From contig JALEVV010000063.1 in the NCBI GenBank assembly GCA_022788185.1, forward strand, positions 1-64,000: a DNA stretch of 64,000 nucleotides. Reading direction: 5' to 3'. The stretch comes from Spirochaetales bacterium. Its GTDB lineage: Bacteria; Spirochaetota; Spirochaetia; Sphaerochaetales; Sphaerochaetaceae. The notes beneath the pieces are model-generated. The model did no database searches and had not been told where the DNA came from. It was given only the letters and a program-made list of their open reading frames with translations. Below, piece after piece: positions 36,562-45,515 of the stretch. A program made the translations under genes and the position numbers. Position 1 is the first letter of the stretch; each line of letters opens with the position of its first letter.

Positions 36562-37644
36562 ATGCAGATAAAAAGCATAAAGTACTACAATTTCAGAAAC
36601 ATAAAAGACGGTATCGTCCCTTTCAGCGGGGACGATATCATTCTTGAAGGGATAAACGGTCAGGGAAAGACCAATATCCTCGAATCGGTATATACGGTCT
36701 GTTACGGAAATTCCTTCAGAACGGTCAACAGCCGGGACATGATAAAGATACCTGCCAGGGAAATGAGTCTGTACGCCAGGCTGGAGGAGGATGACGAAAC
36801 CTACGATGTGATCTTTTCCCTTGAACAGGGAAAGAGAAGGATAAGCGTCAACGGCAGGGAAGTAAGGGACAGGAAGGATCTCATATATCTTTTTCCGTGC
36901 ATTGTGTTCACCCATGAGGATATAGACTTCATAAAGGGAGAGCCTGAGAACAGGAGAAGGTTTTTCGATCAGACGATGAGCATGTACGATCCCGTGTATC
37001 TCACCTCCCTGAGGGCATACAGGGCAATTCTTGAGCAGAGAAATGCCGCTATCAGAAATTTAAGGAAGGACCTGCTTCCGTTTTACAACGGGCGCCTGGC
37101 CTCCTATGGTCTGGAGCTCATGAAATCCCGCAGGAACCTGGTTGAGGAATTCAATGGGATATTCCCTGATCTTTACAGGAGAATCTCCCAAACCGATAAG
37201 CACATTACGGTGAGTTACCGCTCCTCCTGGGATGATTTCACAACACCTGAGGAGGTGTGTGAATATCTGGAAGAAAACGTCGAGAGGGACATGAAGATGA
37301 TGACGACCACATCGGGAGTCCATCGGGACAGGTTTACCGTGAATGATGAAAACGGTCCGCTGCTTCTCACCGGATCAACGGGACAGATCAGACTGGCATC
37401 CCTGCTGTTCCGTGTGGCTGAGACCCAGTTCTTCCGTGAGCACACGGGAAAGGATCCCATCCTGCTGCTTGATGACGTGCTTCTTGAGCTGGACAGCACT
37501 AAAAGGGCTGCTTTTCTTTCAGAGCTCAGTCACTACAGTCAGGCTTTCTATACTTTTCTTCCCAATGAGCGGTATTTTGATGAAAGGGAAGGTCATCTTA
37601 TGGTTTATGATGTGAAGGGAGGCTGTCTTGAAAAGAGGAAATGA
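36562..37644 (+). CDS. recF: DNA replication and repair protein RecF
   Basis: A 360-residue SMC-like ATPase. Walker A GINGQGKTN near residue 30, signature LTGSTGQIRLASLLFRVAE near 270 (LSxGQ-like, here STGQ) and Walker B LLLDDVLLELD near 305. Loads RecA at gaps together with RecO and RecR. It starts three bases after dnaN. Its last 17 bases overlap the following DUF721 gene. Confidence 0.94.
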   Translation: MQIKSIKYYNFRNIKDGIVPFSGDDIILEGINGQGKTNILESVYTVCYGNSFRTVNSRDMIKIPAREMSLYARLEEDDETYDVIFSLEQGKRRISVNGREVRDRKDLIYLFPCIVFTHEDIDFIKGEPENRRRFFDQTMSMYDPVYLTSLRAYRAILEQRNAAIRNLRKDLLPFYNGRLASYGLELMKSRRNLVEEFNGIFPDLYRRISQTDKHITVSYRSSWDDFTTPEEVCEYLEENVERDMKMMTTTSGVHRDRFTVNDENGPLLLTGSTGQIRLASLLFRVAETQFFREHTGKDPILLLDDVLLELDSTKRAAFLSELSHYSQAFYTFLPNERYFDEREGHLMVYDVKGGCLEKRK

Positions 37645-37918
37645 GGTATCCGTCGGGGAATACATGAAGCGCTACCGGAAGCAGATAGAGGAAGCATTCG
37701 GTGATGAAGCCGTAGTCCTCAGGTGGAAGGAGATAGTAGGTCCGGTCCTTTTCCCCCACGTCCGTCTTGAGACAATCGATGTGGAAAACATGGAGGTCCG
37801 TATAGATCATCCGGCGTACCGGAATGCGTTCATGATGCGTCAGAAACTCATTACAGACAGGATTCATGAGCTGTTTCCCCGGTATGAGATAAAAAATGTA
37901 ATGATACACCTGTCTTAG
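37628..37918 (+). CDS. DUF721 / DciA-like protein
   Basis: A 96-residue KH-like protein of the DUF721 family (WKEIVGPVLFPHVRLETI near residue 35, HPAYRNAFMMRQKLITDRI near 65). The family includes DciA, which loads the replicative helicase in many bacteria lacking DnaC-type loaders, and genes next to recF are common in the family. The TTG start is supported by AAGGGAGG five bases upstream. An internal ATG at 37664 is the alternative. Confidence 0.85.
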   Translation: MKRGNEVSVGEYMKRYRKQIEEAFGDEAVVLRWKEIVGPVLFPHVRLETIDVENMEVRIDHPAYRNAFMMRQKLITDRIHELFPRYEIKNVMIHLS

Positions 37919-37921
37919 ATA

Positions 37922-37948
37922 TTGACCATTTTTCTTATCCGATATAAA
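37922..37948 (+). promoter_or_regulatory. Candidate rpmH-rnpA promoter
   Basis: TTGACC (37922-37927) and TATAAA (37943-37948) are separated by only 15 bases, a suboptimal spacing. They lie in the 100-base gap before rpmH. Confidence 0.4.
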
Positions 37949-38021
37949 GTTGCAAATCGGACGATTTTGTCCGTAAGTAAGAAAATCTGCGCTTCACGCA
38001 AAAAAATAATGGAGTGAATTC

Positions 38022-38189
38022 ATGAGTTACAAAGGAAAAAGAACCTATCAGCCCAGTAAGACAAAGAGAACCAGAAAATTCGGTTTCCGTGCACGCATGG
38101 CTACCAAAGGCGGACGCCTGGTCCTCGCTCGCCGCAGAGCAAAGGGCAGACACAGCTTAACAGTTTCTGATGAGAAGAAACCTTTCTAA
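38022..38189 (+). CDS. rpmH: 50S ribosomal protein L34
   Basis: A 55-residue basic protein below the ORF-track length cut. [20 protein letters not shown], then [20 protein letters not shown] and KGRHSLTVS, is unmistakable L34. It carries a C-terminal extension (DEKKPF) compared with the usual 44-47 residues. GGAGTG precedes the ATG. The last 20 bases overlap the rnpA start, so the extension coincides with the overlap. Confidence 0.96.
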   Translation: MSYKGKRTYQPSKTKRTRKFGFRARMATKGGRLVLARRRAKGRHSLTVSDEKKPF

Positions 38190-38529
38190 GACAGAGATAA
38201 TTCGTAAGAAGCAGGATATCGATCGCATTTTCAGACAGGGGACTGCAGTTTCCTGTAAGGGAATGCGATTGGCCTTTATAGAGAACACCTGTCATTTCGA
38301 CCGCTTCATCATCATACCTGCAAAGCACTATGGAAATGCAGTAGAGAGAAATAAGTTAAGGAGGAGATGCAAGGAACTTTTCCGTCTCTATCCGGGCAGG
38401 ATACTCAGCGGTGCTGCTTCAGAAAATGAAAAATGTCATGATATCGCCTTAGTAGTATATCCTGGAAAGGTTCTCAGCTATTCCTTGCTTGAGTCCAAAT
38501 TCTACGGTTTGCTGGACAGGATCCGCTGA
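38170..38529 (+). CDS. rnpA: Ribonuclease P protein component
   Basis: A 119-residue basic protein that assists the RNase P RNA in 5' tRNA maturation. Family core: [19 protein letters not shown] near residue 57, preceded by the FRQGT and FIIIPAKH strands. ATG 38170 lies inside the end of rpmH in another frame, suggesting translational coupling. No yidD follows, unlike in many bacteria, and yidC comes directly after an 83-base gap. Confidence 0.93.
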   Translation: MRRNLSKTEIIRKKQDIDRIFRQGTAVSCKGMRLAFIENTCHFDRFIIIPAKHYGNAVERNKLRRRCKELFRLYPGRILSGAASENEKCHDIALVVYPGKVLSYSLLESKFYGLLDRIR

Positions 38530-38612
38530 GAATTGCTCCTAATCCCTCTTCTTGCAGAGTTCATATTCCTATCTTTCCGATTATTCTACAGGCCATAGTT
38601 CAAGGAGACAAA

Positions 38613-40361
38613 ATGGATAGGAATACTATTCTTGCGATCATATTATCCGTGATCGTGATCACAGTGGGAATGACGGTTCAGACCGTTTTCTTCCCAATGG
38701 ATACCGCAATCGCGGAAACGGAAGTTCAGACAGTTGAGGAAAACGTAACCTCCGTCAGTTCTGTAATATCAAGCCCGGCAACCCCGAAAAACACAGTAAC
38801 AGATACAAATCCGTTCACGGTTGAGACGGATGCCATGACCGTTACCTTCGATCCCTATGGTGCATCGGTAAGCAGCATAAAGATGAAGAAGCATCTTGAT
38901 GCCTCAAAAGAACCGGTGGAAATCCTGCTTACGGACGGAGGAAAGGGCAATGCATTCCTGATGTATCGTTCCAATGATACCTCAGCGCCCATAACGGATG
39001 CCTTCAGCCACAGCATTGAGGAACGAGGGGATCTTATCCTCGTCATCTTCTCACAGGTGTTCGAGCAGGAAGGAAAGCAGTATGAGATAATCAAGAAATA
39101 TGCACTCAGCAAGAGTGAGGAATATCTCTTCCAGATAGCCGTCACACTCAATTCCCTTGATGGTTCCCAGCTTCCCTTCTCCGTATATACCATCGGTGTG
39201 GAGCCTCAGGTCGGTCCTGAGTTCGAGAACCTCAGCGGTAACTATGACTACAGAAGGATGTACTATTCACCGCTTGACAAGACATCGAAGAAGACGGTCA
39301 GCTTCAAGAACGGAGTCTATCAGACCAGTGACAGCGTCTCATGGGCAGCCCTTGCAGGCAAGTACTTCACCATCATAGGTGTGCCTGCCGAAGGAAGCAG
39401 CAACACGGTCAGATTCACGCAGGACACATCCGAAAAGCAGCAGAACTCCTTCTATATCACGAGAACTGGAGTGGCAGCTTCAAGCGTAACCGATGTCTAC
39501 AGCTTCTACTGCGGACCCAAACTCACCAAGTATCTCAACATGTATGATATCGCGAATGACAATACATTCGGTATCACGAACCTCCACCTTGCGAAGGTTA
39601 TGGATTCCTCAACCTGGCTTGGCTGGCTTGAGACAATCCTCAAGTGGGTACTTACACTCATTTACAGATTCATCCCCAACTACGGTGTTGCGATAATCAT
39701 CCTTACACTGCTCATCAAGCTCATGCTTCAGCCGATAAGCAAGAAGGGTATGGAATCAACGGCGAAGATGTCTGCCATCAACCCCAAGCTGGAAGAGATC
39801 AAGGCAAAGTATGCGGACAATCCGGAAGCAATGAACAATGCAATGGCCAAACTCTACAAGGAGGAGGGCATCAACCCGATGGGTTCATGTCTGCCGATGT
39901 TCATTCAGTTCCCCGTATTCATTGCTCTCTACGGACTTCTCAACAACCATTTCGAGCTGCGCGGTGCAATGTTCATCCCTGGATGGATTCCCGATCTTTC
40001 AATTCCCGATACTGTCGCGGTCCTTCCCTTCAGCCTTCCCCTTCTCGGAAGTCAGATCCATCTGCTGCCGATCATCTACACTGCATCCATGATCTTCTCA
40101 ATGAAGATAACGCAGACTGCAAGCACGCAGTCATCACAGCAGGGCATGATGAACTTCATGACCTACGGCATGCCTCTTATCTTCTTCTTCATGCTCTATA
40201 ATGCTCCGTCAGGACTTCTTGTCTACTGGACAGTGACCAACGCAATTTCAATAATCCAGCAGGTCTACGTCAACTCAAAGAAGAAGAAGCAGTACGAAGA
40301 GGAGATGAAGTCAAAGGAAGATGAAAAGAATCTGAAATTCAAAAGCAGAAAGAAAAAATAA
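38613..40361 (+). CDS. yidC: Membrane protein insertase YidC
   Basis: A 582-residue YidC1-type insertase: N-terminal TM (residues 5-28), a large periplasmic beta domain (~60-330), then the conserved five-helix core with the signature YKEEGINPMGSCLPMFIQFP near 410. A basic, charged cytoplasmic tail (KSKEDEKNLKFKSRKKK) ends the protein and may contact ribosomes. AAGGAGA precedes the ATG. jag/khpB follows after 14 bases. Confidence 0.95.
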   Translation: MDRNTILAIILSVIVITVGMTVQTVFFPMDTAIAETEVQTVEENVTSVSSVISSPATPKNTVTDTNPFTVETDAMTVTFDPYGASVSSIKMKKHLDASKEPVEILLTDGGKGNAFLMYRSNDTSAPITDAFSHSIEERGDLILVIFSQVFEQEGKQYEIIKKYALSKSEEYLFQIAVTLNSLDGSQLPFSVYTIGVEPQVGPEFENLSGNYDYRRMYYSPLDKTSKKTVSFKNGVYQTSDSVSWAALAGKYFTIIGVPAEGSSNTVRFTQDTSEKQQNSFYITRTGVAASSVTDVYSFYCGPKLTKYLNMYDIANDNTFGITNLHLAKVMDSSTWLGWLETILKWVLTLIYRFIPNYGVAIIILTLLIKLMLQPISKKGMESTAKMSAINPKLEEIKAKYADNPEAMNNAMAKLYKEEGINPMGSCLPMFIQFPVFIALYGLLNNHFELRGAMFIPGWIPDLSIPDTVAVLPFSLPLLGSQIHLLPIIYTASMIFSMKITQTASTQSSQQGMMNFMTYGMPLIFFFMLYNAPSGLLVYWTVTNAISIIQQVYVNSKKKKQYEEEMKSKEDEKNLKFKSRKKK

Positions 40362-40375
40362 AAGGACAGATATAG

Positions 40376-41038
40376 ATGACCAGAGAATTTGAAGGAAAGA
40401 CAGAACAGGAAGCCATTGACATGGCTATCCGTGAGTTAGGTCTGGACAGAGATGATTTCGATGTCGAGATAATAGATCAGCAGAAAAAAACTTTCTTCAA
40501 GAAGGGAAGCGTTACGATAAGGGTTCACATTCCTGAGGAAGAGCCTGAGGAGATTTTCTCTGAACAGGCGCTTGCCAGTGAGAGTGAGGATGAGGAGAAG
40601 ATACTCCATTTCATAGAGAATCTGATAATGAAGATGGGATATGAGTGCAGTGTCAGCATCAACTTCAGAAAGGATCATAAGCTTGGTTTCAGCATTGAGA
40701 GTCCCAATTCCTCAATCCTTATCGGAAGGAAGGGTAAGAACCTTGATGCTATCCAGCTGCTGGCAAATGTCTATGCCGCAAAGCTTGATGAGGACTACAA
40801 GATCATCGTTGACAGCGAGGATTACAGGATGAGACATGAGGAGTACATTGTGCGCAATGCGTTCAAGTGTGCCGAATATGTCAGAAAGTCAGGTAAGAGC
40901 AAGCTGCTTGAACCGATGAATCCGTTTGAGAGAAGGCTCATTCATACGGCGCTCAATGATTTCGACGGAGTCGAGACAAAGAGCGAGGGTGAAGGACTTT
41001 ACAAGCAGGTAAGAATAATACCCGTAAAAAACAACTGA
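40376..41038 (+). CDS. jag: RNA-binding protein KhpB/Jag
   Basis: 220 residues. A Jag-N domain (REFEGKTEQEAIDMAIRELG, residues 2-55), a KH domain with LIGRKGKNLDAIQLLANV near 118 replacing the GxxG loop, and a C-terminal R3H domain (ERRLIHTALNDF near 188). Binds RNA and affects cell division and envelope growth in other bacteria. Co-transcribed with yidC, a conserved pairing. A GC-rich terminator follows at once. Confidence 0.92.
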   Translation: MTREFEGKTEQEAIDMAIRELGLDRDDFDVEIIDQQKKTFFKKGSVTIRVHIPEEEPEEIFSEQALASESEDEEKILHFIENLIMKMGYECSVSINFRKDHKLGFSIESPNSSILIGRKGKNLDAIQLLANVYAAKLDEDYKIIVDSEDYRMRHEEYIVRNAFKCAEYVRKSGKSKLLEPMNPFERRLIHTALNDFDGVETKSEGEGLYKQVRIIPVKNN

Positions 41039-41044
41039 TAGTGT

Positions 41045-41062
41045 GGCCCGGAAAACCGGGCC
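41045..41062 (+). terminator. Terminator of the yidC-jag unit
   Basis: GGCCCGG-aaaa-CCGGGCC, a perfect seven-base GC stem followed by ATTCTTATAATT. Confidence 0.75.
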
Positions 41063-41072
41063 ATTCTTATAA

Positions 41073-41101
41073 TTGACAGATAGGTTTACTGCTATTACTA
41101 T
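41073..41101 (+). promoter_or_regulatory. Promoter of the perR-rubrerythrin operon
   Basis: A consensus TTGACA (41073-41078), a 17-base spacer and TACTAT (41096-41101). An upstream TTATAAT resembles a PerR half-site, but no full PerR box is convincing. Confidence 0.65.
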
Positions 41102-41128
41102 TAATATCGATTACTGATAAGAGGTTCT

Positions 41129-41527
41129 ATGAAGGAGTTGAGGAATACAAAGCAGAGGGAGGAAGTGCTTAATGCGGTCAGAACGCTCATGTACCATCCC
41201 ACGGCAGAGGAAGTATATCTTGATGTATCCAGAAAGAATCCTTCTATCAGCAAGGGTACGGTATACAGAAATCTGAATCTGCTTACACAGCTGGGGGAAA
41301 TCAGCAAAATCAGCATGCCCGGAAGCGAACCTGACAGGTTCGACCACATTACGGAAGAAAATCACCATCATGCTTTCTGCCGATGCTGCAAAAGACTGTT
41401 CGATTATGAGCTTGATGAGGAGCTTCATTATGAGGGACATGTCATCGATAAGGATTTTACCGTGGAAAAGAGTCAGTTGATACTTACCGGCATCTGCAAG
41501 GATTGTCTGGAAAAGAATAAGGAGTGA
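41129..41527 (+). CDS. perR: Fur-family transcriptional regulator, PerR type
   Basis: 132 residues. A winged-helix DNA-binding domain (HPTAEEVYLDVSRKNPSISKGTVYRNLNLL, residues ~27-57) and a metal-binding dimer domain with ENHHHAFCRCC near 82 and CKDC near 125, the four-cysteine structural zinc site. Being directly upstream of rubrerythrin (gap of three bases) argues for PerR-type peroxide sensing rather than iron regulation. It probably controls its own operon. Confidence 0.87.
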   Translation: MKELRNTKQREEVLNAVRTLMYHPTAEEVYLDVSRKNPSISKGTVYRNLNLLTQLGEISKISMPGSEPDRFDHITEENHHHAFCRCCKRLFDYELDEELHYEGHVIDKDFTVEKSQLILTGICKDCLEKNKE

Positions 41528-41530
41528 AAA

Positions 41531-42073
41531 ATGGAATTAAAAGGCAGTAAGACTGAAAAGAACCTGCAGGAGGCATTTGCAGGAGAGAGCCAGGCAAGGA
41601 ACAAGTACACATACTTTGCCTCAAAGGCCAAGAAGGAAGGTTATGTGCAGATTGCAAAGATCTTCGAGGAAACAGCTGACAACGAGAAGGAACATGCAAA
41701 GCTTTGGTTCAAACTTCTCCAGGAGAACGGTGAAATCCCCACAACGGCTGCCAACCTGAAGGCTGCCGCAGAAGGTGAGAACTACGAGTGGACCGACATG
41801 TATGCCCGCATGGCTGATGAAGCTGAGGAAGAGGGCTTTAAGGCTATCGCAGCCCAGTTCAGAGGTGTTGCTGCCATCGAGGCTGAGCATGAGAAGAGAT
41901 ATCTCGAGCTGCTCAATAACGTGGAAAAAGGTCTTGTGTTCTCAAGGGACGGAGAGATGATCTGGAAGTGCACTAACTGCGGACACATCGTAATCGGTAA
42001 GAGCGCTCCTCAGGTCTGTCCTGTATGTGCTCATCCGCAGGCATACTTTGAGATTGCCGCAAAGAACTGGTAA
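41531..42073 (+). CDS. rbr: Rubrerythrin
   Basis: A 180-residue peroxide-reducing enzyme of anaerobes. An N-terminal ferritin-like diiron domain ([21 protein letters not shown], then EKEHAKLW and [11 protein letters not shown] giving the Glu/His ligands) and a C-terminal rubredoxin domain with paired CTNCG and CPVCAH Cys motifs. Receives electrons from rubredoxin or NADH-linked partners. Coupled to perR and followed by an imperfect terminator. Confidence 0.95.
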   Translation: MELKGSKTEKNLQEAFAGESQARNKYTYFASKAKKEGYVQIAKIFEETADNEKEHAKLWFKLLQENGEIPTTAANLKAAAEGENYEWTDMYARMADEAEEEGFKAIAAQFRGVAAIEAEHEKRYLELLNNVEKGLVFSRDGEMIWKCTNCGHIVIGKSAPQVCPVCAHPQAYFEIAAKNW

Positions 42074-42093
42074 TCCCGGTCCTCAGGCGAAAG

Positions 42094-42126
42094 ACGGCTG
42101 CCATGACGGTGGCCGTTTTTGTTTTT
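42094..42126 (+). terminator. Terminator after rubrerythrin
   Basis: ACGGC...GCCGT with imperfect inner pairing (TGCC/GGTG), followed by TTTTTGTTTTTAT. Confidence 0.7.
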
Positions 42127-42198
42127 ATCATGAAGATTGTCAGAAAAGGTTGCCATATCTGTGTCTGAGGCACATATTTGAATCATCCAGGAGGAATT

Positions 42199-42489
42199 AT
42201 GGCAGAATATTATTCAAATGAACCCGATAACGGAAACAGAAAGGGTGATGAAGGCACAATGCCCCTTATTCTGGGAATTCTTTCGATTGTGCTGTCCCTT
42301 ACCTTTTCCCGTCTGGTAGGGCTTATACTCGGAATTATTGCGATTGTGAAGGGCGGTCAGCATCGCCATGAGGACAATGACGCCAGAATCGGCTTCATAT
42401 GCGGCATTATCGGTGTCTCCCTGTCATCGGTATTCCTGTTGGCAGTATCATCGTTACTGTTCTCATTATTCACGTTCTGGCTTATCTGA
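42199..42489 (+). CDS. Small membrane protein (DUF4190-like), 96 aa
   Basis: An acidic/polar N-terminus (~25 residues) followed by two hydrophobic helices (LILGILSIVLSLTFSRLVGLILGIIAIVKG and a second ending LFSLFTFWLI), with Gly-rich small-residue patterning like DUF4190 proteins. Function unknown. The start at ATG 42199 has AGGAGG six bases upstream. It is followed at once by a second gene of similar layout, probably a paralogous pair in one transcript. Confidence 0.65.
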   Translation: MAEYYSNEPDNGNRKGDEGTMPLILGILSIVLSLTFSRLVGLILGIIAIVKGGQHRHEDNDARIGFICGIIGVSLSSVFLLAVSSLLFSLFTFWLI

Positions 42490-42500
42490 GGTGGATGAAT

Positions 42501-42731
42501 ATGAAAAAGAAGATTTATCCGACAGTTTGTGCAGTCACGGGAGTGGCAACGGCATTTACGTTGATTCTGTCTCCCCTTTCCCTGATCCTGTCCCTCATAG
42601 GTCTTGTTTCAGGTTCCGTTGAGAGGAAGGAAAATCCTTCCCCCTTCATTCTGGGAACAATAGGAACAGTAATATCAATTGTGTCACTGACCGTACTTTA
42701 CTGTCTTTTCAGACGCATATTGATGCTTTAG
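42501..42731 (+). CDS. Small membrane protein, 76 aa
   Basis: Two hydrophobic segments (VCAVTGVATAFTLILSPLSLILSLIGLVSG and IGTVISIVSLTVLYCLF) separated by a charged turn (SVERKENP), the same design as the gene before it. No family is recognised beyond that likeness. The ORF track begins further upstream. ATG 42501 (MKKKIYPTV) has GAGGTGG six bases upstream. ATG 42495 is also possible. Confidence 0.55.
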   Translation: MKKKIYPTVCAVTGVATAFTLILSPLSLILSLIGLVSGSVERKENPSPFILGTIGTVISIVSLTVLYCLFRRILML

Positions 42732-42733
42732 GA

Positions 42734-43729
42734 TCACTCCCCGTAGTGTTCCTCAATATAGTGTCTGAGCTCCAGACTTCTTTCCTTTGAGAACTGTGCT
42801 CCTATCTGGCTGATGATCTCACCGGCCAGGAAGGATGCGATTTTACCGGCAGTCTCACTGGAATATCCCTTAGCAATTCCATACAGGAAGCCTGCGGCAT
42901 AGGTGTCTCCGGCTCCTGTGGTATCCACCGGTTCCGAAGATCCCTGAACGTCAATCTTCGTGATCACCCTGTTGTCCGACACGAAGGAACCCCTCTTGCC
43001 GTTTTTGACGACAGCTATCGGGGCAAGCTTTCCCATACTCTTGCAGCACTCATAGGCATCGTAGTTGTCAAAGAGATATCTTGCTTCCTCGCTGTTGGCG
43101 AACACTATGTCGCAATGGTCCGTAATCAGCTGGAGAAAGTCAGATCTGTATCTGCCTACGGCAAAGGGATCCGCGATATCGAATGCAACCTTAATCCCGT
43201 TCTCACTGCAGAAACTCAGAACCTTTCTTATGGCCCTTTTCTGAGGCTCTGTATCCCACATGTATCCGGTGAAGTAGAAAATAGAGGCATCCTTCAGATT
43301 GTCCAGATTCACGTTCGGTGCATCAAAGCACTTGTTTGCGCCCAGAAAGGTATTCATGGTCCTTTCCTTGTCATCGGTGAGTAGGATGATGGACGTGCCT
43401 GTGGGTTCATCATATGAGATAAGATCGTCACCGACCCCGATTTCACGGAGTTTTGCCCTGTAAACCTCGGAAAGCTCATCCTTTCCCACACCTCCTGCAA
43501 GAGTGGTATGAATACCGAGGGAGCATAGTGTAACCATAGTGTTGGGGCATGAACCGCCCGGAGAATAAACCAGCTTCTTGGTCTTAAGGTAATCGATTAG
43601 TTCCTTATGACGGGCTTTATCAATCAGATGCATTGTTCCCTTGTACAGGGAAAGGGCATTAAGGTCTTCATTGGTGATGTTTGCCAGTATGTCTATAAGG
43701 GGATTGCCGATTCCGTAGATCTTATTCAT
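42734..43729 (-). CDS. PfkB-family sugar/nucleoside kinase (adenosine-kinase-like)
   Basis: A 331-residue ribokinase-fold enzyme. The N-terminal YGIGNPLIDILANI and PGGSCPNTMVTLCSLG (~50) and the catalytic PVDTTGAGDTYAAGFLYG near 275 (Asp base in GAGD) are conserved. The overall arrangement resembles adenosine kinase-like PfkB proteins. The substrate is not determined. It is convergent with the small membrane gene and divergent from murA. Confidence 0.88.
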   Translation of the reverse strand: MNKIYGIGNPLIDILANITNEDLNALSLYKGTMHLIDKARHKELIDYLKTKKLVYSPGGSCPNTMVTLCSLGIHTTLAGGVGKDELSEVYRAKLREIGVGDDLISYDEPTGTSIILLTDDKERTMNTFLGANKCFDAPNVNLDNLKDASIFYFTGYMWDTEPQKRAIRKVLSFCSENGIKVAFDIADPFAVGRYRSDFLQLITDHCDIVFANSEEARYLFDNYDAYECCKSMGKLAPIAVVKNGKRGSFVSDNRVITKIDVQGSSEPVDTTGAGDTYAAGFLYGIAKGYSSETAGKIASFLAGEIISQIGAQFSKERSLELRHYIEEHYGE

Positions 43730-43815
43730 GGGAAAATTATAGCTTCAAACGCCCAATAAAACAATTCAATATAATCCCCATGCCAAAACACACTCATAAA
43801 TGATACACTGAATTC

Positions 43816-45099
43816 ATGAGCAGATATGTGATAAGAGGCGCAAGGGAACTTCACGGTGAAATAAATGTCAGCGGAAACAAGAATGCTGCCCTTCCGTGCA
43901 TAGCTGCGACCCTTCTTACCGATGAGGAAGTAAGACTTTCAAACATCCCGGACATTCTTGATGTAAGGGTAATGAAGAAACTGCTTACAGAGCTGGGATC
44001 TGAAATTCATGAACACTCTCAGAACAGTGCTTCCTATTATTCCCATATAAGATTCTCAGGACTTACTCCTTCCCTTGTGGACAGCGTAAGAGGATCCATA
44101 CTGTTTTCCGGTCCCCTGCTGGCAAGGGGTGAAAAAGTAGTTATACCTCCTCCCGGCGGTGACGTGATAGGGCTGAGAAGACTTGATACCCACTTCATGG
44201 GGCTTTCAGCCCTTGGTGTGGACTGCAGTGTGGATGAAAGGGGCTATCTAATTCTCACACCTCCCCAGAGGCTTATGGGAGCGGACATATTCCTTGACGA
44301 AGCCTCCGTCACGGCCACTGAGAACTGCATAATGGCAGCCACCCTTGCCTATGGGGAGAGTACCATTTACAATGCGGCGTGCGAGCCTCATATCCAGGAT
44401 CTGTGCCATCTTCTGAACAGAATGGGAAGCTCAATTGAGGGTATAGGCTCCAACTATCTCAGGATAAAGGGAAGGGAAAAACTCAAAGGTGCAGAATTTG
44501 CCATAGGTCCCGATTACATGGAAACAGGATCCTACATCGGACTTGCCGCCGCAACCGGCAGTGAACTGCTCCTTAGAAGAACCGATACATCCTACCTGAG
44601 GCCTCTGGAACTGGGCTTTGACAAACTCGGCATAAAGTTTGAGTCCTTCAAAGACTGTATTTATATACCAAAGGAACAGAAGAAGATCATAAGCAGGACC
44701 TATTCAGGTGTTACTAACAAGCTTGATGATGCCCCATGGCCGGGCTTTCCCGCCGACCTTCTGTCCATAATGACGGTAACGGCTACTCAGATGACAGGTA
44801 CCCTCCTTATCCATGAGAAGATGTTTGAATCGAGACTCTACTTTGTTGATTACCTCATCAGAATGGGAGCTGACATCATTCTGTGTGACCCACACAGGGC
44901 TGTTGTGAGCGGCAAGAGCAGACTAAAACCCTGTGAGCTGACAAGTCCCGATGTCAGGGCCGGAATGGCCATGGTGATAGCAGCGCTGGCAACCGAAGGC
45001 GTCTGTTCAATTGACAGGATAGACCAGATCGAAAGGGGATATGAAAAGCTTCTTGAAAAGCTCAGCGGGGTCGGTGCCGATATCGTGAGAGCCGACTAG
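43816..45099 (+). CDS. murA: UDP-N-acetylglucosamine 1-carboxyvinyltransferase MurA
   Basis: 427 residues. Catalyses the first committed step of peptidoglycan synthesis (PEP to UDP-GlcNAc). Substrate motif SGNKNAALPCIAATLL at 18-33 is intact. The loop that normally reads PGGCxIG with the fosfomycin-target Cys reads PPGGDVIGLRR here (residue ~117), so Cys is Asp. Asp-type MurA enzymes are known to work and to resist fosfomycin. The gene stands alone, and a repeat-rich intergenic region follows. Confidence 0.94.
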   Translation: MSRYVIRGARELHGEINVSGNKNAALPCIAATLLTDEEVRLSNIPDILDVRVMKKLLTELGSEIHEHSQNSASYYSHIRFSGLTPSLVDSVRGSILFSGPLLARGEKVVIPPPGGDVIGLRRLDTHFMGLSALGVDCSVDERGYLILTPPQRLMGADIFLDEASVTATENCIMAATLAYGESTIYNAACEPHIQDLCHLLNRMGSSIEGIGSNYLRIKGREKLKGAEFAIGPDYMETGSYIGLAAATGSELLLRRTDTSYLRPLELGFDKLGIKFESFKDCIYIPKEQKKIISRTYSGVTNKLDDAPWPGFPADLLSIMTVTATQMTGTLLIHEKMFESRLYFVDYLIRMGADIILCDPHRAVVSGKSRLKPCELTSPDVRAGMAMVIAALATEGVCSIDRIDQIERGYEKLLEKLSGVGADIVRAD

Positions 45100-45120
45100 T
45101 TTTTTCCTCCCCTGGGACAC

Positions 45121-45381
45121 TAAATATGGGTTTTCCACAAGTTTTCAACAATGTTTCAACAATTAATGCACAGGGGTTGTGGAAAACTCTGAAAACTTAA
45201 AACCGTTATTTGTTGCACTATAGTGTGATAATAATAGTTAAATATTTGCAATAAAATAAATTATTTAAACTTTGAGCTTATTGGAAATACCTAGAAATTA
45301 TATAATTTTTACCTTGTTCCGAGTTTGAAAACCCTTGTTGAAAACATATGAAAACACGGAGTTTTCAACAGGTTTTCAACA
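45121..45381. repeat. Second cluster of DnaA-box-like motifs
   Basis: The 441-base gap after murA contains TTTTCCACA at 45131 and inverted at 45178. The decamer GTTTTCAACA occurs at 45141, 45361 and 45372 and inverted at 45336, with a TGTTTCAACA variant at 45152. The AT-rich middle (45.2-45.32 kb) has no motifs. The motif set is the same as in the dnaA-dnaN gap. No perfect TTATCCACA is present. It could be an origin element, a DnaA titration site or a regulatory region. Confidence 0.6.
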
Positions 45382-45486
45382 GGTGGGGTTTTCGGTGTGT
45401 AAAAGTAGTTAATTATACCTTGGTGATGGAATTAACCCTGTGCAAAACGGAAAAAGAGAGAAAAAGGACACACTTTCCGTAGTGTA

Positions 45487-45515
45487 ATGACAGCCTTCCG
45501 GAAGAAGGCTGTCAT
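45487..45515. terminator. Strong bidirectional hairpin
   Basis: ATGACAGCCTTC-cggaa-GAAGGCTGTCAT, a perfect 12-base stem between the murA region and the end of the minus-strand AAA+ gene. No T run follows, but the stem is the longest in the window. Confidence 0.6.

Noticed and set aside
39644-40201. 185-aa plus-strand ORF inside yidC
   Set aside because: An alternate frame of yidC, rich in His/Gln/Ser, without a start signal.
41060-41128. Full PerR box at the perR promoter
   Set aside because: Only a TTATAAT half-site is visible. The second half does not match the inverted consensus.
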